A stretch of 64,000 nt of DNA from Eilatimonas milleporae (GCF_003688555.1 NZ_REFR01000009.1:62001-126000), one strand, 5' to 3'; positions 1 to 9,736 are shown, counted from the stretch's first letter. Notes: generated by a model not told the origin, from the sequence alone. Numbers and translations: made by a program.

Positions 1-743
1 TAAAGCAGAACGGCCAACAGTAAAAGGAACAACATGGTACTGATGCCCATCTGATGACGGGATTGCAGATTGGGCTCTGCCACATAGATCAGAAAATTAA
101 CAAGGTCACGTGCCATCTGATCACTGCTCGCCTCGGTTCCATCTTCATATTCGAGCAGATCATCCGTCAGGGGCGGAGCCATGGAAATCTGGCCGCCCTT
201 GAAATAGGGATTGTAATATCTGCCCGCGCTCAGCTCCACATCGGCGGGGGCGGACTCATATCCGGTCAACAGGCTGTAGACATAATTGGCACCATCATGA
301 CGTGCCTTGACGATCAGTGACAGGTCAGGCGGCAATGCGCCCCCATTCGCGGCACGGGCTGCATTCTCATTGGCAAAAGGTGACGGGAAAGGGTCCTGCG
401 GCAGGCCGGGACGCGTCGTCGGGTCGCCGAAATCGTCAGGCTCGCCTGCCACTTCATACTCGGCGGCGAATGCCTTGATCATATTTTCCTCATATCCGAT
501 GTCAGCCAGATTGCGGAACCGGAAATAGTCAAGGCTGTGACACGCCGCACAAACCTCGCGGAAGACCTGCCAGCCACGCTGCACCGCGGGTATATCGAAA
601 TGACCGAACGGGCCTTCGGTTTCCCATTCAACATGCTTGGGATGCTTGGCCGATCCGGCTGCATCCGCACCCGGTGCAACAGCCAGTGCGGCGGCCACGG
701 ACAGACCAAGAGAGAGCGAAAATCCTTTAAACGTCAGTGTCAT
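1..743 (-). CDS. petC: Cytochrome c1, bc1 complex (3' end outside window)
   Basis: This is the membrane-anchored c-type cytochrome of the ubiquinol-cytochrome c reductase. It accepts electrons from the Rieske centre and passes them to soluble cytochrome c in the periplasm. The translation starts MTLTFKGFSLSL with a signal peptide. The haem attachment motif CAACH lies at residues 65-69, and the axial methionine is probably Met188 in the segment ISMAPPL. The reading frame reaches the left window edge within the hydrophobic C-terminal anchor (MLFLLLLAVLL), so the last residues are missing. It lies 11 bases downstream of petB on the same strand, as the last gene of a petABC (fbcFBC) operon. The family and function are secure. 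Confidence 0.95.
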   Translation of the reverse strand, partial: MTLTFKGFSLSLGLSVAAALAVAPGADAAGSAKHPKHVEWETEGPFGHFDIPAVQRGWQVFREVCAACHSLDYFRFRNLADIGYEENMIKAFAAEYEVAGEPDDFGDPTTRPGLPQDPFPSPFANENAARAANGGALPPDLSLIVKARHDGANYVYSLLTGYESAPADVELSAGRYYNPYFKGGQISMAPPLTDDLLEYEDGTEASSDQMARDLVNFLIYVAEPNLQSRHQMGISTMLFLLLLAVLL

Positions 744-754
744 CGTTCGTTCCC

Positions 755-2035
755 TCATTCAGCCGGAGCCGGGTTCATGACCGGATCGGCGATCGACTGG
801 GGCAAAGGCAGGGTTTTCTCGACTTTGCCGAGAATAGGTAGAATCACCAGAAAATGCAGGAAATAGTAGCCGGTCCCGATCAATCCCACGAGCGGCCAGA
901 TACCCTCGGGGTTTTTGCCGCCAACAATGGTTAGAACCACCATATCGATGACGAGAAACCAGAAAAAGATACGGAAAGTCGGACGAAACTGGCCCGAACG
1001 CACCTTGCTGGTATCCAACCAGGGCAGAAAGAACAGAATGATGATAGAGCCGAACATGGCCAGCACACCCAACAGCTTTGCGTCGATCAGCACAATATCC
1101 GTGAAAGGAATGGACAGATCGAAGGTGATCGACCGCAGAATGGCGTAGAAGGGCAGGAAATACCATTCAGGCACGATACTGCTGGGCGTCACCAACGGGT
1201 CGGCCTTGATATAGTTATCCGGATGGCCAAGCGCATTGGGCATGAAAAACACGAAAGCACAGAAGATCAAGAGGAAGACGGCAATACCGAACAGATCTTT
1301 CACCGTGTAATAGGGGTGAAAGGGAATCTGGTCCTGCGGACCCTTGACATCAATGCCAAGCGGGTTGTTGGAACCGGGGATATGCAGTGCCCAGATATGC
1401 AGGATGACAACCCCCGCAATCACAAAGGGCAGCAGGTAGTGCAGGCTGAAGAAGCGGTTCAACGTCGGGTTATCAACTGAAAACCCACCCCACAGCAGGG
1501 TGACGATGCTGTCGCCAACCACGGGAATGGCCGAAAACAGATTGGTGATCACCGTCGCACCCCAGAAGGACATCTGCCCCCAGGGCAATACATATCCCAT
1601 GAAGGCCGTCGCCATCATAAGCAGCATGATAACAAGGCCCAGCATCCACAGAATTTCGCGCGGGGCCTTGTAAGAGCCGTAATAAAGGCCACGGAAAATA
1701 TGGATATAAACAGCAATGAAGAAGAAGGAGGCGCCGTTGGCGTGCATATACCGGATCAGCCAGCCGTAATTGACATCGCGCATGATGCGTTCGACGCTGT
1801 CAAAGGCCAAATCGGTATGCGGTGTGTAATGCATGGCCAGCACAATACCGGTCACGATCTGAATGACGAGACACAGCCCGGCCAGTGAGCCGAAGTTCCA
1901 GAGATAACTGAGATTGCGCGGGCTCGGATAACCGGCACCCAGCGAATTATACAATAACGAAACAATGGGCAGGCGGTCGTCAAACCACTTCAATGCCTTG
2001 CTTTTCGGTTCAAAAGCCGGTCCATGATGGGCCAT
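755..2035 (-). CDS. petB: Cytochrome b, bc1 complex
   Basis: This is the membrane core of the bc1 complex, 426 residues, with about eight transmembrane helices, carrying haems bL and bH and the Qo and Qi quinone sites. It shows paired histidines in helix B (RYMHANG and YIHIFRG) and in helix D (SLHYLLP and ILHIWALH). The Qo-site PEWY motif is present ([11 protein letters not shown]). The length is typical of the alphaproteobacterial three-subunit complex. It sits between petA and petC with 11-base gaps on each side, so all three are probably co-transcribed. The start is the ATG just after a purine-rich stretch downstream of petA. Confidence 0.97.
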   Translation of the reverse strand: MAHHGPAFEPKSKALKWFDDRLPIVSLLYNSLGAGYPSPRNLSYLWNFGSLAGLCLVIQIVTGIVLAMHYTPHTDLAFDSVERIMRDVNYGWLIRYMHANGASFFFIAVYIHIFRGLYYGSYKAPREILWMLGLVIMLLMMATAFMGYVLPWGQMSFWGATVITNLFSAIPVVGDSIVTLLWGGFSVDNPTLNRFFSLHYLLPFVIAGVVILHIWALHIPGSNNPLGIDVKGPQDQIPFHPYYTVKDLFGIAVFLLIFCAFVFFMPNALGHPDNYIKADPLVTPSSIVPEWYFLPFYAILRSITFDLSIPFTDIVLIDAKLLGVLAMFGSIIILFFLPWLDTSKVRSGQFRPTFRIFFWFLVIDMVVLTIVGGKNPEGIWPLVGLIGTGYYFLHFLVILPILGKVEKTLPLPQSIADPVMNPAPAE

Positions 2036-2046
2036 CTGATTTCTCC

Positions 2047-2616
2047 CTACCCGATGCGAATGGTGGTGTCGGAGATGAAGCTGTAGGTCGGCACTTCAAG
2101 ATTCTTGGGTGCCGGCCCCTTACGGATACGACCGGACGTATCATAGTGCGATCCATGACAAGGACAGAACCATCCGCCATATTCGCCCTGATCGTCACCC
2201 GACTTGGTGCCAAGCGGAACACAGCCCAAATGCGTGCAAACACCCAAAACGACCAGCCATTTTTCACGCCCCTCGACGACACGCTCAGCGTCGCTCTGTC
2301 TATCGGGCAATGCCGATACATCGACCGCACGGGCCTCGTCGATTTCAACCTGGGTGCGGTTGCGGATAAAAACCGGCTTACCGCGCCAAGTTATAACGAT
2401 GCCTTCGCCCTCACCGATTGAAGAAAGATCAACCTCGACAGATGCCAGCGCCAAAGTATCGGCTGCCGGGTTCATCTGATCAATGAAAGGCCAGACGGCC
2501 AATCCGGTCCCGATAGCCCCGACACCCGCGGCTGCGATATGCAGGAAATCGCGGCGGCTCGCGTCCTCGTCACTCGTCGGCGTTTTGCCGTCAATGGTCT
2601 GTTCAGCTGTGCTCAT
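2047..2616 (-). CDS. petA: Rieske iron-sulfur subunit, bc1 complex
   Basis: This 189-residue subunit takes electrons from ubiquinol at the Qo site and delivers them to cytochrome c1. The N-terminus carries a twin-arginine signal-anchor ([12 protein letters not shown], about residues 20-32), as expected for a cofactor-loaded Tat substrate. The two [2Fe-2S] ligand boxes are CTHLGC and CPCHG, with the disulfide cysteines in place. It is the first gene of petABC and must be served by a promoter in the intergenic region on its right, which also faces trmL. Confidence 0.97.
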   Translation of the reverse strand: MSTAEQTIDGKTPTSDEDASRRDFLHIAAAGVGAIGTGLAVWPFIDQMNPAADTLALASVEVDLSSIGEGEGIVITWRGKPVFIRNRTQVEIDEARAVDVSALPDRQSDAERVVEGREKWLVVLGVCTHLGCVPLGTKSGDDQGEYGGWFCPCHGSHYDTSGRIRKGPAPKNLEVPTYSFISDTTIRIG

Positions 2617-2973
2617 GGTACTGATCCTGGATTCTGTCTTGAGAGGTGGCGCAAATACACCCGCCGGACATGCCGGCTTAAATATCCCAAGCTTGCCTCG
2701 TCCAACCCTTTTCCAGTCGTTATTTAAACCGATTGGCCTTTTCCGCGTAGCCTATGCGGCAACAGGCCGCAGCGCCACCGTTCAGGTCCATCGACTGGAT
2801 CCGCGCGGGCGCCATCTGCGGCTTTGCGAATGGGCACTGGTTTAGTCGGGCCGTGGCGACGTGGCAAGAATTTATCGTATCATCCCGTGGAAAAAGCACT
2901 TTACGCCGAATATTCGGAACACATCAAAACGTCTCTTGCCAAAATGACCAGCACGTTCCTACCGTCCGCGCCC
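2617..2973. other. Divergent intergenic region petA / trmL
   Basis: No convincing gene lies in these 357 bases. They must hold the promoters of petABC (leftward) and trmL-hemF (rightward). A short hairpin with arms gccgg (2663-2667) and ccggc (2673-2677) would lie in the petA 5' leader. I could not pick -35/-10 boxes with confidence. If trmL starts at the upstream ATG (2944), the region is 30 bases shorter. Confidence 0.5.
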
Positions 2974-3450
2974 ATGGATATCGCACTGTATCAACCCGAC
3001 ATGCCGCCCAATACGGGGACCCTGCTGCGCCTCGGTGCGTGTATGGGATGCCCGGTTCATGTGATCGAGCCCTGCGGCTTTCCTTTTTCCCAACGGGCGC
3101 TCCGTCGGTATGCGATGGATTATGGCGATCAAGTGCAGTTGAGACGTCATGACGACTGGATCGCATTTGAACGATGGCGCACCGGGGCTGCAAAACGGCT
3201 GGTCCTGCTGACGACCAAGGCACCCCTATCTTACGGACATTTCTCCTATCAAACCGATGACGTCCTGATGGTGGGACGTGAAAGCGCCGGTGTGCCGGAG
3301 GACGTTCACGCAGCAGCGGACGCCCGGGTGCGCATACCGATGATACCGGCAGTACGATCCTTGAATGTGGCTATTTCCCTTGCCATGGTGCTTGGCGAGG
3401 CCCTGCGCCAGACAGGCGAATTTCCCAACGACCAGGAGACGCAATCGTGA
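2974..3450 (+). CDS. trmL: tRNA (cytidine(34)-2'-O)-methyltransferase
   Basis: This is a SPOUT-superfamily enzyme that 2'-O-methylates the wobble base (C/cmnm5U34) of tRNA-Leu isoacceptors. The 158-residue product starts [15 protein letters not shown], the characteristic N-terminus of the family. The C-terminal knot region contains VGRESAGVP and [13 protein letters not shown], which correspond to SPOUT motifs 2 and 3 for AdoMet binding. An in-frame ATG at 2944 would add 10 residues, and neither start has a clear ribosome-binding site. Its stop overlaps the start of hemF by four bases, which indicates translational coupling. The pairing of trmL and hemF beside petABC recurs in alphaproteobacteria. 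Confidence 0.9.
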   Translation: MDIALYQPDMPPNTGTLLRLGACMGCPVHVIEPCGFPFSQRALRRYAMDYGDQVQLRRHDDWIAFERWRTGAAKRLVLLTTKAPLSYGHFSYQTDDVLMVGRESAGVPEDVHAAADARVRIPMIPAVRSLNVAISLAMVLGEALRQTGEFPNDQETQS

Positions 3451-4337
3451 GCATGTCCCCCTCCCCGTCCCTTTCGCTGGACGACAAGAAGAAACGGGCC
3501 GAAGACTGGTTCAGAACACTGCGCGACGATATCTGCACCGCCTTCGAGGCCATTGAAGACGATTGCAGCGGTCCGCTGTCTGATCGTACCCCGGGCCGCT
3601 TCAGCCGTAAAAACTGGAACCGTACAAATCAGGCGGACAATGCACCGGGCGGAGGCGGTACCATGTCGATCATGACGGGTGGACGGGCCTTCGAAAAAGT
3701 GGGAGTGAACATCTCCACCGTTTTCGGCACTTTTTCAGAAGATTTTGCCGCTAATATCCCCGGCGCGGCGGAAGACCCGCGTTTCTTCGCAACCGGTATT
3801 TCCCTTGTTGCCCATATGAACAGTCCGCACGTGCCGGCTGTCCATATGAATACGCGTTTCATCGTTACGACGAAATCCTGGTTCGGCGGAGGAGCGGATT
3901 TGAACGCCCCCATTCCCGATGAGGAGGAAACAGCGCGTTTCCACGCGGCTTTCAAGTCCTGCTGTGATAGGCACGGCGATGAGTATTATGACAAGTATAA
4001 AAAATGGTGCGATGAGTATTTCTATATCAAACACAGAAACCGTGCGCGCGGCGAAGGCGGGATTTTTTACGACTATCTGGACAGTGGAGACTGGCAGGCG
4101 GATTTCGCCTTTACACGCGATGTCGGCAGCACCTTCCATAACATCTATCCGACCCTGGTTCGTGACAAGATGAACCAGGACTGGACGGCGGAAGAACGCG
4201 AAAGGCAATTACGCTATCGTGGACATTACGCCGAATTCAATCTGGTGTACGATCGGGGAACACTGTTCGGCCTGAAAACCGGAGGCAACATCGAAGCCAT
4301 CCTTATGTCTCTACCGCCGGAAGCCAAATGGCCATGA
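3447..4337 (+). CDS. hemF: Oxygen-dependent coproporphyrinogen III oxidase
   Basis: This 296-residue aerobic haem-biosynthesis enzyme decarboxylates coproporphyrinogen III to protoporphyrinogen IX. Family hallmarks are [13 protein letters not shown], the segment [15 protein letters not shown] with the conserved active-site histidine region, [11 protein letters not shown], and a C-terminal [14 protein letters not shown] chose the GTG at 3447 because an AGGAG sits seven bases ahead of it; the ATG at 3453 is too far from that site. The start overlaps the trmL stop (GTGA). Location beside the bc1 operon fits aerobic respiration and haem supply. Confidence 0.95.
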   Translation: MSMSPSPSLSLDDKKKRAEDWFRTLRDDICTAFEAIEDDCSGPLSDRTPGRFSRKNWNRTNQADNAPGGGGTMSIMTGGRAFEKVGVNISTVFGTFSEDFAANIPGAAEDPRFFATGISLVAHMNSPHVPAVHMNTRFIVTTKSWFGGGADLNAPIPDEEETARFHAAFKSCCDRHGDEYYDKYKKWCDEYFYIKHRNRARGEGGIFYDYLDSGDWQADFAFTRDVGSTFHNIYPTLVRDKMNQDWTAEERERQLRYRGHYAEFNLVYDRGTLFGLKTGGNIEAILMSLPPEAKWP

Positions 4338-4414
4338 CAGATACATCAAAGCCAAACCCCATGGGTAAACGGCAAATCCGGACCCTCCAGTAGACACACC
4401 TAGACAGTGGGAGA

Positions 4415-5338
4415 ATGAAAATGGCGATACCGGCAGGCCTCAGGACCGGACTGAAACTACCCGTGATCGCCGCCCCGATGTTCCTGATTTCGGAACCGGG
4501 CCTTGTCACGGCCTGCTGCCGCGCCGGGGTGATCGGAACGTTTCCCACATTAAACGCCCGCACAACCGGCATTCTGGACGAATGGATGACCGAAATCAGC
4601 CAGTTCTGTACCTCAGGCGATGCACCGTGGGGTGTCAATCTCATAGTACACAAATCAAATGCACGTCTGGATGATGACTTAGCACTTGTCCTGAAACACA
4701 AACCGCCACTGGTGATCACCTCCGTCGGCCATCCGGGGAATATTGCCGAGAAAGTGCATGCGTATGGCGGTGTCGTCTTTCACGATGTGATCCATATGCG
4801 CCATGCCGCCAAAGCGGCGGAAGCCGGGGTGGACGGTATCATCGCCGTCTGTGCCGGCGCAGGCGGACATGCCGGCACACTCAACCCCTTTGCCTTCATC
4901 CCACAATTGAAGCAGACCTTCGACAAAACGATTATCCTGGCAGGAACCATATCCGATGGCCGTTCCGTCCGCGCGGCAGAAGTGCTTGGCGCCGATATGG
5001 CCTATCTGGGCACCCGTTTCATCGCCAGCCGGGAAGCGAGGGTCGCCGACGGTTACAAACGCATGATCGAAGACGACAGCAGCAGCGACATTGTCTATAC
5101 GAACAAGATTTCAGGGATATGGGGCAACTTCCTGAACCGAAGCCTGCATGACGCGGGCGTTGATCCGGAAACAGGAAAGGTTACGCCGCCCGAAGGCGGC
5201 GCAAAAACGCCCTGGAAGGAAATATGGAGCGCCGGCCAAGGCATAGGAACCATTGACGACAGCCCTCCCGTCGCCGACATCATTGACCGTCTCAAGCGTG
5301 ACTATTCGGCAGCCAGAGATGAAACCGTCAGTTTCTGA
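4415..5338 (+). CDS. Nitronate monooxygenase family flavoprotein
   Basis: This 307-residue FMN enzyme belongs to the 2-nitropropane dioxygenase/nitronate monooxygenase TIM-barrel family, which oxidises alkyl nitronates such as propionate 3-nitronate. It shows the N-terminal LPVIAAPMFLIS and the phosphate-binding CAGAGGHAG loop, followed by the conserved LAGTISDGRSVRAAEVLGAD. GTGGGAG lies just upstream of the ATG. The last 37 bases overlap the 3' end of the convergent chemoreceptor gene. Its physiological substrate cannot be told from sequence. A second, more divergent family member lies at about 27.2-28.3 kb. Confidence 0.85.
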   Translation: MKMAIPAGLRTGLKLPVIAAPMFLISEPGLVTACCRAGVIGTFPTLNARTTGILDEWMTEISQFCTSGDAPWGVNLIVHKSNARLDDDLALVLKHKPPLVITSVGHPGNIAEKVHAYGGVVFHDVIHMRHAAKAAEAGVDGIIAVCAGAGGHAGTLNPFAFIPQLKQTFDKTIILAGTISDGRSVRAAEVLGADMAYLGTRFIASREARVADGYKRMIEDDSSSDIVYTNKISGIWGNFLNRSLHDAGVDPETGKVTPPEGGAKTPWKEIWSAGQGIGTIDDSPPVADIIDRLKRDYSAARDETVSF

Positions 5339-6696
5339 GAAGCGGCGGCCGAAGATTTTTCCGCTTTCAACCGTGTAATCAGATTGCCGATCCGCTCTTT
5401 CAGTTCCTGGGCAGTTGCTTCCGCCTCATCGGCAACACCGCTGATGTGCGTGGCGGAACTGCTGGCTTCGGACGTTTGACGTGCCACATCATTGATATGA
5501 GATGAGACGTCCTTCGTGCCAACGGCGGCTTCCTGAACATTACGGCTTATCTCGCTCGTCACGCTCATCTGTTCGTTCACAGCGTCGGCAATCCCGTCGG
5601 CATTGCTCTTAACTTCGCCAATCACATCGCGAATTCCACTGATCACGCTAACGGCGTTTTCAGCCGCTTCCTGAATATTGCTGATCTGGGCCGCAATGGT
5701 CTCGGTAGCTTTTGCGGTCTCACCGGCAAGGCTTTTCACCTCGCTCGCAACGACGGCGAAACCTCTGCCGGCGGTGCCTGCCCTTGCCGCTTCAATCGTG
5801 GCATTCAAAGCCAGAAGATTGGTTTGCTTGGCAATGTCGGTGATCAGCTTGAGAACCTGCCCGATTTCCTGTGCGGTGCCGGACAGACCTTCGATCGCGT
5901 CGCTTGCACGGTCCGCTTCCTCAACGGCGCGGTCACTGATCTCCTTGGATGTATCAGCCTGACGGCCAATTTCACGCACGGAAGCATCCATCTCTTCCGT
6001 CGCGGACGCAACAGCACCCACATTCATACTGGCCTGTTCCGAACCCGACGCCACCGTAGCTGAGCCCTGATTGATATCATCGATGGAACGGCCCAAAGCG
6101 CCGACCGACTGTTTCAGGGACTGAGAATGCCCCGCGACACGGTCAGCGATACCTTTGACTTCATCCTCAAGCTGGCGGCCGAGTTCATGCAAAGCCTGAC
6201 TGCGCATGGCGTCCCCCGCGCCCATCTGTGCGCCGGCGGCAAAATCCAGATCCAGCATCAATGCCGTCTGAACCGCCTTGATCAAAGGCGTCACATCCTC
6301 AGGCGTGGCAATTTCTATGAGGCGCGGTACCAGACTGCTCATGGCGAGAGAGTACCCCCCCACATAGAGAGACATCGGCAGGCCGATCCGCATATGAGCC
6401 TCGCCGGTTTTTTTGACACGTTCGAGATACTCATCATCGAAACGGCCGGACAGCAAACTGTCCCAGTGGATCAGTTGCGCCTGTTTCAAACCCGGTATCC
6501 TGTGGCGTTCCCCAATGATGCGCCGACTGTCCTCAAACGCCCAGAGATGGTCGTAAAAGGCATCAAGAACGGGCTTCATTTCATCCAGAATACGTTCGCG
6601 GTAACGGTCCAGAATTCGACGGTAGTCATCATTCATCCCGAAAAAAGCCAAACGGGACTGGACATCTTCGGATCTCATAGTGTCGGTCAGGGTCAT
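5302..6696 (-). CDS. Globin-coupled methyl-accepting chemotaxis protein
   Basis: This soluble 464-residue receptor has an N-terminal haem-binding globin sensor (about residues 10-170) joined to an MCP signalling domain (about 200-460). The proximal histidine is probably His101 in GEAHMRIG. The MCP hairpin tip includes DIAKQTNLLALNATIEAARAG. There are no transmembrane segments, as in HemAT-type aerotaxis sensors, so it probably responds to oxygen in the cytoplasm. I chose the ATG at 6696; an upstream GTG at 6729 would add 11 residues. No other chemotaxis gene lies next to it. Its stop codon falls inside the end of the convergent nitronate monooxygenase gene. Confidence 0.92.
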   Translation of the reverse strand: MTLTDTMRSEDVQSRLAFFGMNDDYRRILDRYRERILDEMKPVLDAFYDHLWAFEDSRRIIGERHRIPGLKQAQLIHWDSLLSGRFDDEYLERVKKTGEAHMRIGLPMSLYVGGYSLAMSSLVPRLIEIATPEDVTPLIKAVQTALMLDLDFAAGAQMGAGDAMRSQALHELGRQLEDEVKGIADRVAGHSQSLKQSVGALGRSIDDINQGSATVASGSEQASMNVGAVASATEEMDASVREIGRQADTSKEISDRAVEEADRASDAIEGLSGTAQEIGQVLKLITDIAKQTNLLALNATIEAARAGTAGRGFAVVASEVKSLAGETAKATETIAAQISNIQEAAENAVSVISGIRDVIGEVKSNADGIADAVNEQMSVTSEISRNVQEAAVGTKDVSSHINDVARQTSEASSSATHISGVADEAEATAQELKERIGNLITRLKAEKSSAAASQKLTVSSLAAE

Positions 6697-6797
6697 CGGA
6701 CAGGACTTTCGACTATATGCAGGCAGCACAACTCATCTGAGAGATTTTACACTCGCTTCCCCAAGTGGTGAACCTTATGCCGAAACCAGTCCAAGGA

Positions 6798-8033
6798 TCA
6801 ATCAATTCCCTTCAAGAGTGCAAGAAGCCTATCCCGCGAAAACTTAAATCCGCTGGATATCCAGGCACGCTCGGCCCTTGCCACCAGATCGCCCACAGCC
6901 GGACCGGGCACTGCCAGACCGGCCGCGATCACATCGCGTCCCCTGACCGGGCAGCTCCGTGGCCGCCAGCGATCCACCTGCGCCAGCCACTCACGCACAG
7001 GGATTTTCGTATCGCAGGCAAGGATCATGACAGCCTCGGCGGTGGCACGAGGTCCGCTGCGATAGAGGCTTTCGCCCAAACCGTTTTCACCAGCGGCCAG
7101 ATACTTAAAGGCCGCCTGTATAGCCGCCAGTGTCTTCCCGTCAGCCCCGGACAGACGCAAGCTGGCCTTCAGAGCACACGGGTCGGCATCTTGCCCGCCC
7201 GCCAATGCCATAAGACGCCCGAGCGTATCGGGAGGCCGCTGCCCAATCCGCTCACAGTCAAGCAGACGGGAAAAAAGGGCAATATCAACCACCCCGCTTC
7301 CGGGAGGCAGAACATAGGGCCAAAGACCGGCATCCGCCATCGCCGCGACGGCCGCGTCGGGCTTTGCAGCGGCAAGCAGCTTGAGAGTTTCATCCCGAAC
7401 CCGTTCACGCGACAGAGTGGCCAATTGATGAGCTCTGACCGTACAGGCAGTTAAGGCTTCCTCATCCATGGGGGGTGTGCCATGCGTCGCAAAGAAACGG
7501 AAAAAGCGGAGAATTCTGAGAGCATCCTCATCGATACGGCATCCGGCATCACCGATAAAACGGACGCGCCCGGTCTTTATGTCGGCAAGACCGCCAACAG
7601 GGTCATGAAGCGTTCCATCGGGCGATAGATAGAGGGCATTCATCGTGAAATCGCGGCGCCCGGCATCCTCTGCCCAATTCCGGGTGAAAGCGACGCGGGC
7701 ATGACGTCCATCCGTTTTCACATCATGGCGCAGTGTTGTGATTTCAATCTGTCCGCCATGTGCCACCGCCGTCACTGTACCGTGGTCAATACCGGTCGGC
7801 ACAGCCCCTATACCGGCGGCGCGCAGCCGCTCAACCACAAGGTCGGGGGTCAGACGTGTGGCGGCATCAAAATCGGTAACAGGCCGTCCAATCAGACTGT
7901 CTCTTACGGCCCCGCCGACAAAACGAATATTATCCCTGCCGAGGGCATCGATAACCGCGACCACCACGGGACGCGACATCCAGTCGGGCTTTAGAACGCC
8001 AGCTCCGCCAGTGTCAGAATCCCGGCGGGTCAT
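6798..8033 (-). CDS. cca: CCA-adding tRNA nucleotidyltransferase
   Basis: This class II nucleotidyltransferase of the CCA-adding/poly(A) polymerase family repairs or adds the CCA end of tRNA. The N-terminal catalytic domain has FVGGAVRDSL and the paired aspartates of the metal site in VTDFDAAT. The template-like segment EDALRILRFFRFFA follows. The C-terminal half is the helical tRNA-binding part. At 411 residues it matches alphaproteobacterial homologues. The start could also be the ATG at 8057. It is the last gene of a four-gene minus-strand operon and overlaps the end of the DUF6111 gene. Confidence 0.92.
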   Translation of the reverse strand: MTRRDSDTGGAGVLKPDWMSRPVVVAVIDALGRDNIRFVGGAVRDSLIGRPVTDFDAATRLTPDLVVERLRAAGIGAVPTGIDHGTVTAVAHGGQIEITTLRHDVKTDGRHARVAFTRNWAEDAGRRDFTMNALYLSPDGTLHDPVGGLADIKTGRVRFIGDAGCRIDEDALRILRFFRFFATHGTPPMDEEALTACTVRAHQLATLSRERVRDETLKLLAAAKPDAAVAAMADAGLWPYVLPPGSGVVDIALFSRLLDCERIGQRPPDTLGRLMALAGGQDADPCALKASLRLSGADGKTLAAIQAAFKYLAAGENGLGESLYRSGPRATAEAVMILACDTKIPVREWLAQVDRWRPRSCPVRGRDVIAAGLAVPGPAVGDLVARAERAWISSGFKFSRDRLLALLKGID

Positions 8034-8385
8034 TATCTGCCGGCGGCTCTTCTTCATCTGGCGGGCTTATCGGGTCGTCATTTGGTTCACCATCCGGTAC
8101 GGCAGGCTCAACCGGTACGAAGCGGCCAGGCACCAATCGGCCGTCTTCAATGTGTGGCGGTACATAGCGGGTATGGGCATGGCCGCGGTCATCCTTGTCG
8201 AAATAAAGCATCAGCACCGCAGCAAACATTGCGATAAGAGCGGCAAGCAGTATCCGGCGCCCTCTGGTGATTTCACGGTCCAAATCGGCGTCCTGCCGGT
8301 TATGCGCAGTACGGTAGCGTAACCAGACAATCAACAGAACAACAGGCGCAGCCAGCAGTATCAGGCGGGCGATCAATGCTGTCAT
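8014..8385 (-). CDS. DUF6111-like small membrane protein
   Basis: This 123-residue protein has two predicted transmembrane helices (about residues 4-21 and 46-64) separated by a basic loop (RYRTAHNRQDADLDREITRGRR). It ends in a long Pro/Glu/Asp-rich tail. It resembles the DUF6111 proteins found beside NudL-type hydrolases in alphaproteobacteria. No biochemical role is known. It overlaps the NudL gene by four bases upstream and the cca gene by about 20 bases downstream, which argues for tight co-translation. Confidence 0.75.
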   Translation of the reverse strand: MTALIARLILLAAPVVLLIVWLRYRTAHNRQDADLDREITRGRRILLAALIAMFAAVLMLYFDKDDRGHAHTRYVPPHIEDGRLVPGRFVPVEPAVPDGEPNDDPISPPDEEEPPADNDPPGF

Positions 8386-9062
8386 ACGCCGCCATCCGTC
8401 GCAAAAGGGCGCGGATTTCGTTCCGTCCGGATTTCCCGCGTTGCACCCGCGGCTTCCATCACATCAACCAGATTGACGATCATCGCGGCGGTCGCCCCCC
8501 AAATGAAGTGCCCATCATAAGGCATGGCAAAATAACGACGCTCCCGACCACGCCATTCGGCACTCTGTTTCTGATGGTTCCTGCGATCCATCAGAAAATC
8601 AAGAGGAACCTCAAAAACAACCGAGACTTCGTCCGGGGCCGGCACAGGGTCGAAATCAGCCGGAACAATCCCCACAACAGGAGTTATCTCGAACCCTGTG
8701 ACAGTGCGATATGTATCCAGCTGACCCACCACATCCACACTGGCAGGCGGCAGCCCGACCTCTTCCTCCGCTTCGCGCAGGGCTGCGGCCACGGCATCCG
8801 TATCAGCCGGATCAACCTTGCCTCCCGGAAAGCTCACCTGCCCGGCATGTTTGGCCAAATGATCGGTTCTGCGTGTCAAAAGCAGGGTCGGGTCAGCCGC
8901 TCGCTGGACAATAGGCACCAATACGGCCGCCGGACGAATGGTGGCCGGATCCATCAATGCCTTGTCAGGGTTCAGGTCAAAATCACTACGTGTTCCACGT
9001 GCGGCCGGATTGCCCGCCGCCAGTGCCTGCGCCAACCGGGATTTAATCTTGGCATCGGTCAT
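8382..9062 (-). CDS. nudL: NudL-type CoA pyrophosphatase (Nudix)
   Basis: This Nudix hydrolase probably cleaves coenzyme A or acyl-CoA to 3',5'-ADP and phosphopantetheine. The Nudix box reads GGKVDPADTDAVAAALREAEEE and is preceded by RTDHLAKHAGQVSFPGGK, a pattern typical of the CoA pyrophosphatase subfamily. I chose the ATG at 9062 (MTDAKIKSRLAQA), which overlaps the stop of the upstream DUF1285 gene by four bases; the frame stays open further upstream but that part lies within the neighbour. The product is about 226 residues. Confidence 0.88.
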   Translation of the reverse strand: MTDAKIKSRLAQALAAGNPAARGTRSDFDLNPDKALMDPATIRPAAVLVPIVQRAADPTLLLTRRTDHLAKHAGQVSFPGGKVDPADTDAVAAALREAEEEVGLPPASVDVVGQLDTYRTVTGFEITPVVGIVPADFDPVPAPDEVSVVFEVPLDFLMDRRNHQKQSAEWRGRERRYFAMPYDGHFIWGATAAMIVNLVDVMEAAGATREIRTERNPRPFATDGGV

Positions 9063-9640
9063 ACCGGGATGTCCGCAGCCGCATCCGTCAGTGCGGCACC
9101 GAGGGCGAACCACTGTTCCCGGCTATAAACGGCGAGGCTGGGTTTACCGTCGATCAAACGTTCCTCAGCCATTTCCACCAGTTCATAAAAAGGAGGACGG
9201 GCGATACGGGCTTCCAAGCGCCCGCGTACCAAAATATATGGTCTGGGCTCGCCTGTCACAGGATCTTCAGCGACCCGGACCGGATGGTCCGCATCCGCCA
9301 AAATCTCATCGCCGACATTGGTGGCAAAATGCAGGGCGGACTGCGCACCGGTTCCGATACGATCCACACGCACTGCCATGAAGGGTACATCCTCCACCTG
9401 GATGCCAACCTTTTCCACCGGGGTAACCAGATAATATTTTCCATCCATGTCACGGCGCAGTATGGTTGAGAACAGCCTGACCAGACGTTCGCGGCCAATC
9501 GGTGTCCCCATATAGTACCAACGTCCGTTTCGGTCGATGCGCATATCAATATCCCCGCAGAAATCAGGGTTCCAGCGATCCACCGGAGGGTGCGACTGAC
9601 CCTCGACCTGTGCGATGATGTCTTCCAGTTTCACTGTCAA
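9059..9640 (-). CDS. DUF1285 family protein
   Basis: This 193-residue protein belongs to a conserved proteobacterial family of unknown function, found in alphaproteobacteria as the first gene of an operon with a Nudix hydrolase and a CCA-adding enzyme. Recognisable segments are NPDFCGDIDMRI, WYYMGTPIGRERLVRLFSTIL and YYLVTPVEKVGIQVEDVPF. There are no signal peptide or membrane segments. A TGGAGGCAG stretch lies a few bases before the ATG. It heads the operon, so the promoter should lie in the region on its right, which contains a 20-bp tandem repeat. Confidence 0.85.
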   Translation of the reverse strand: MTVKLEDIIAQVEGQSHPPVDRWNPDFCGDIDMRIDRNGRWYYMGTPIGRERLVRLFSTILRRDMDGKYYLVTPVEKVGIQVEDVPFMAVRVDRIGTGAQSALHFATNVGDEILADADHPVRVAEDPVTGEPRPYILVRGRLEARIARPPFYELVEMAEERLIDGKPSLAVYSREQWFALGAALTDAAADIPV

Positions 9641-9675
9641 ACGCTGCCTCCAGAAATGGCGTGGAACTCGGGCTT

Positions 9676-9715
9676 TATACCGGGATATAGCGGAATATAC
9701 CGGGATATGGCGAAA
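9676..9715. repeat. Two tandem 20-bp units
   Basis: Two adjacent 20-base units read TATACCGGGATATAGCGGAA and TATACCGGGATATGGCGAAA, differing at two positions. They lie 36-75 bases upstream of the DUF1285 start codon. The spacing of 20 bp is close to two turns of B-DNA, as for paired regulator sites. This could be an operator for the operon or simply a slippage product. Confidence 0.6.
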
Positions 9716-9736
9716 CAGCCCGGCTTATAATGTAGG

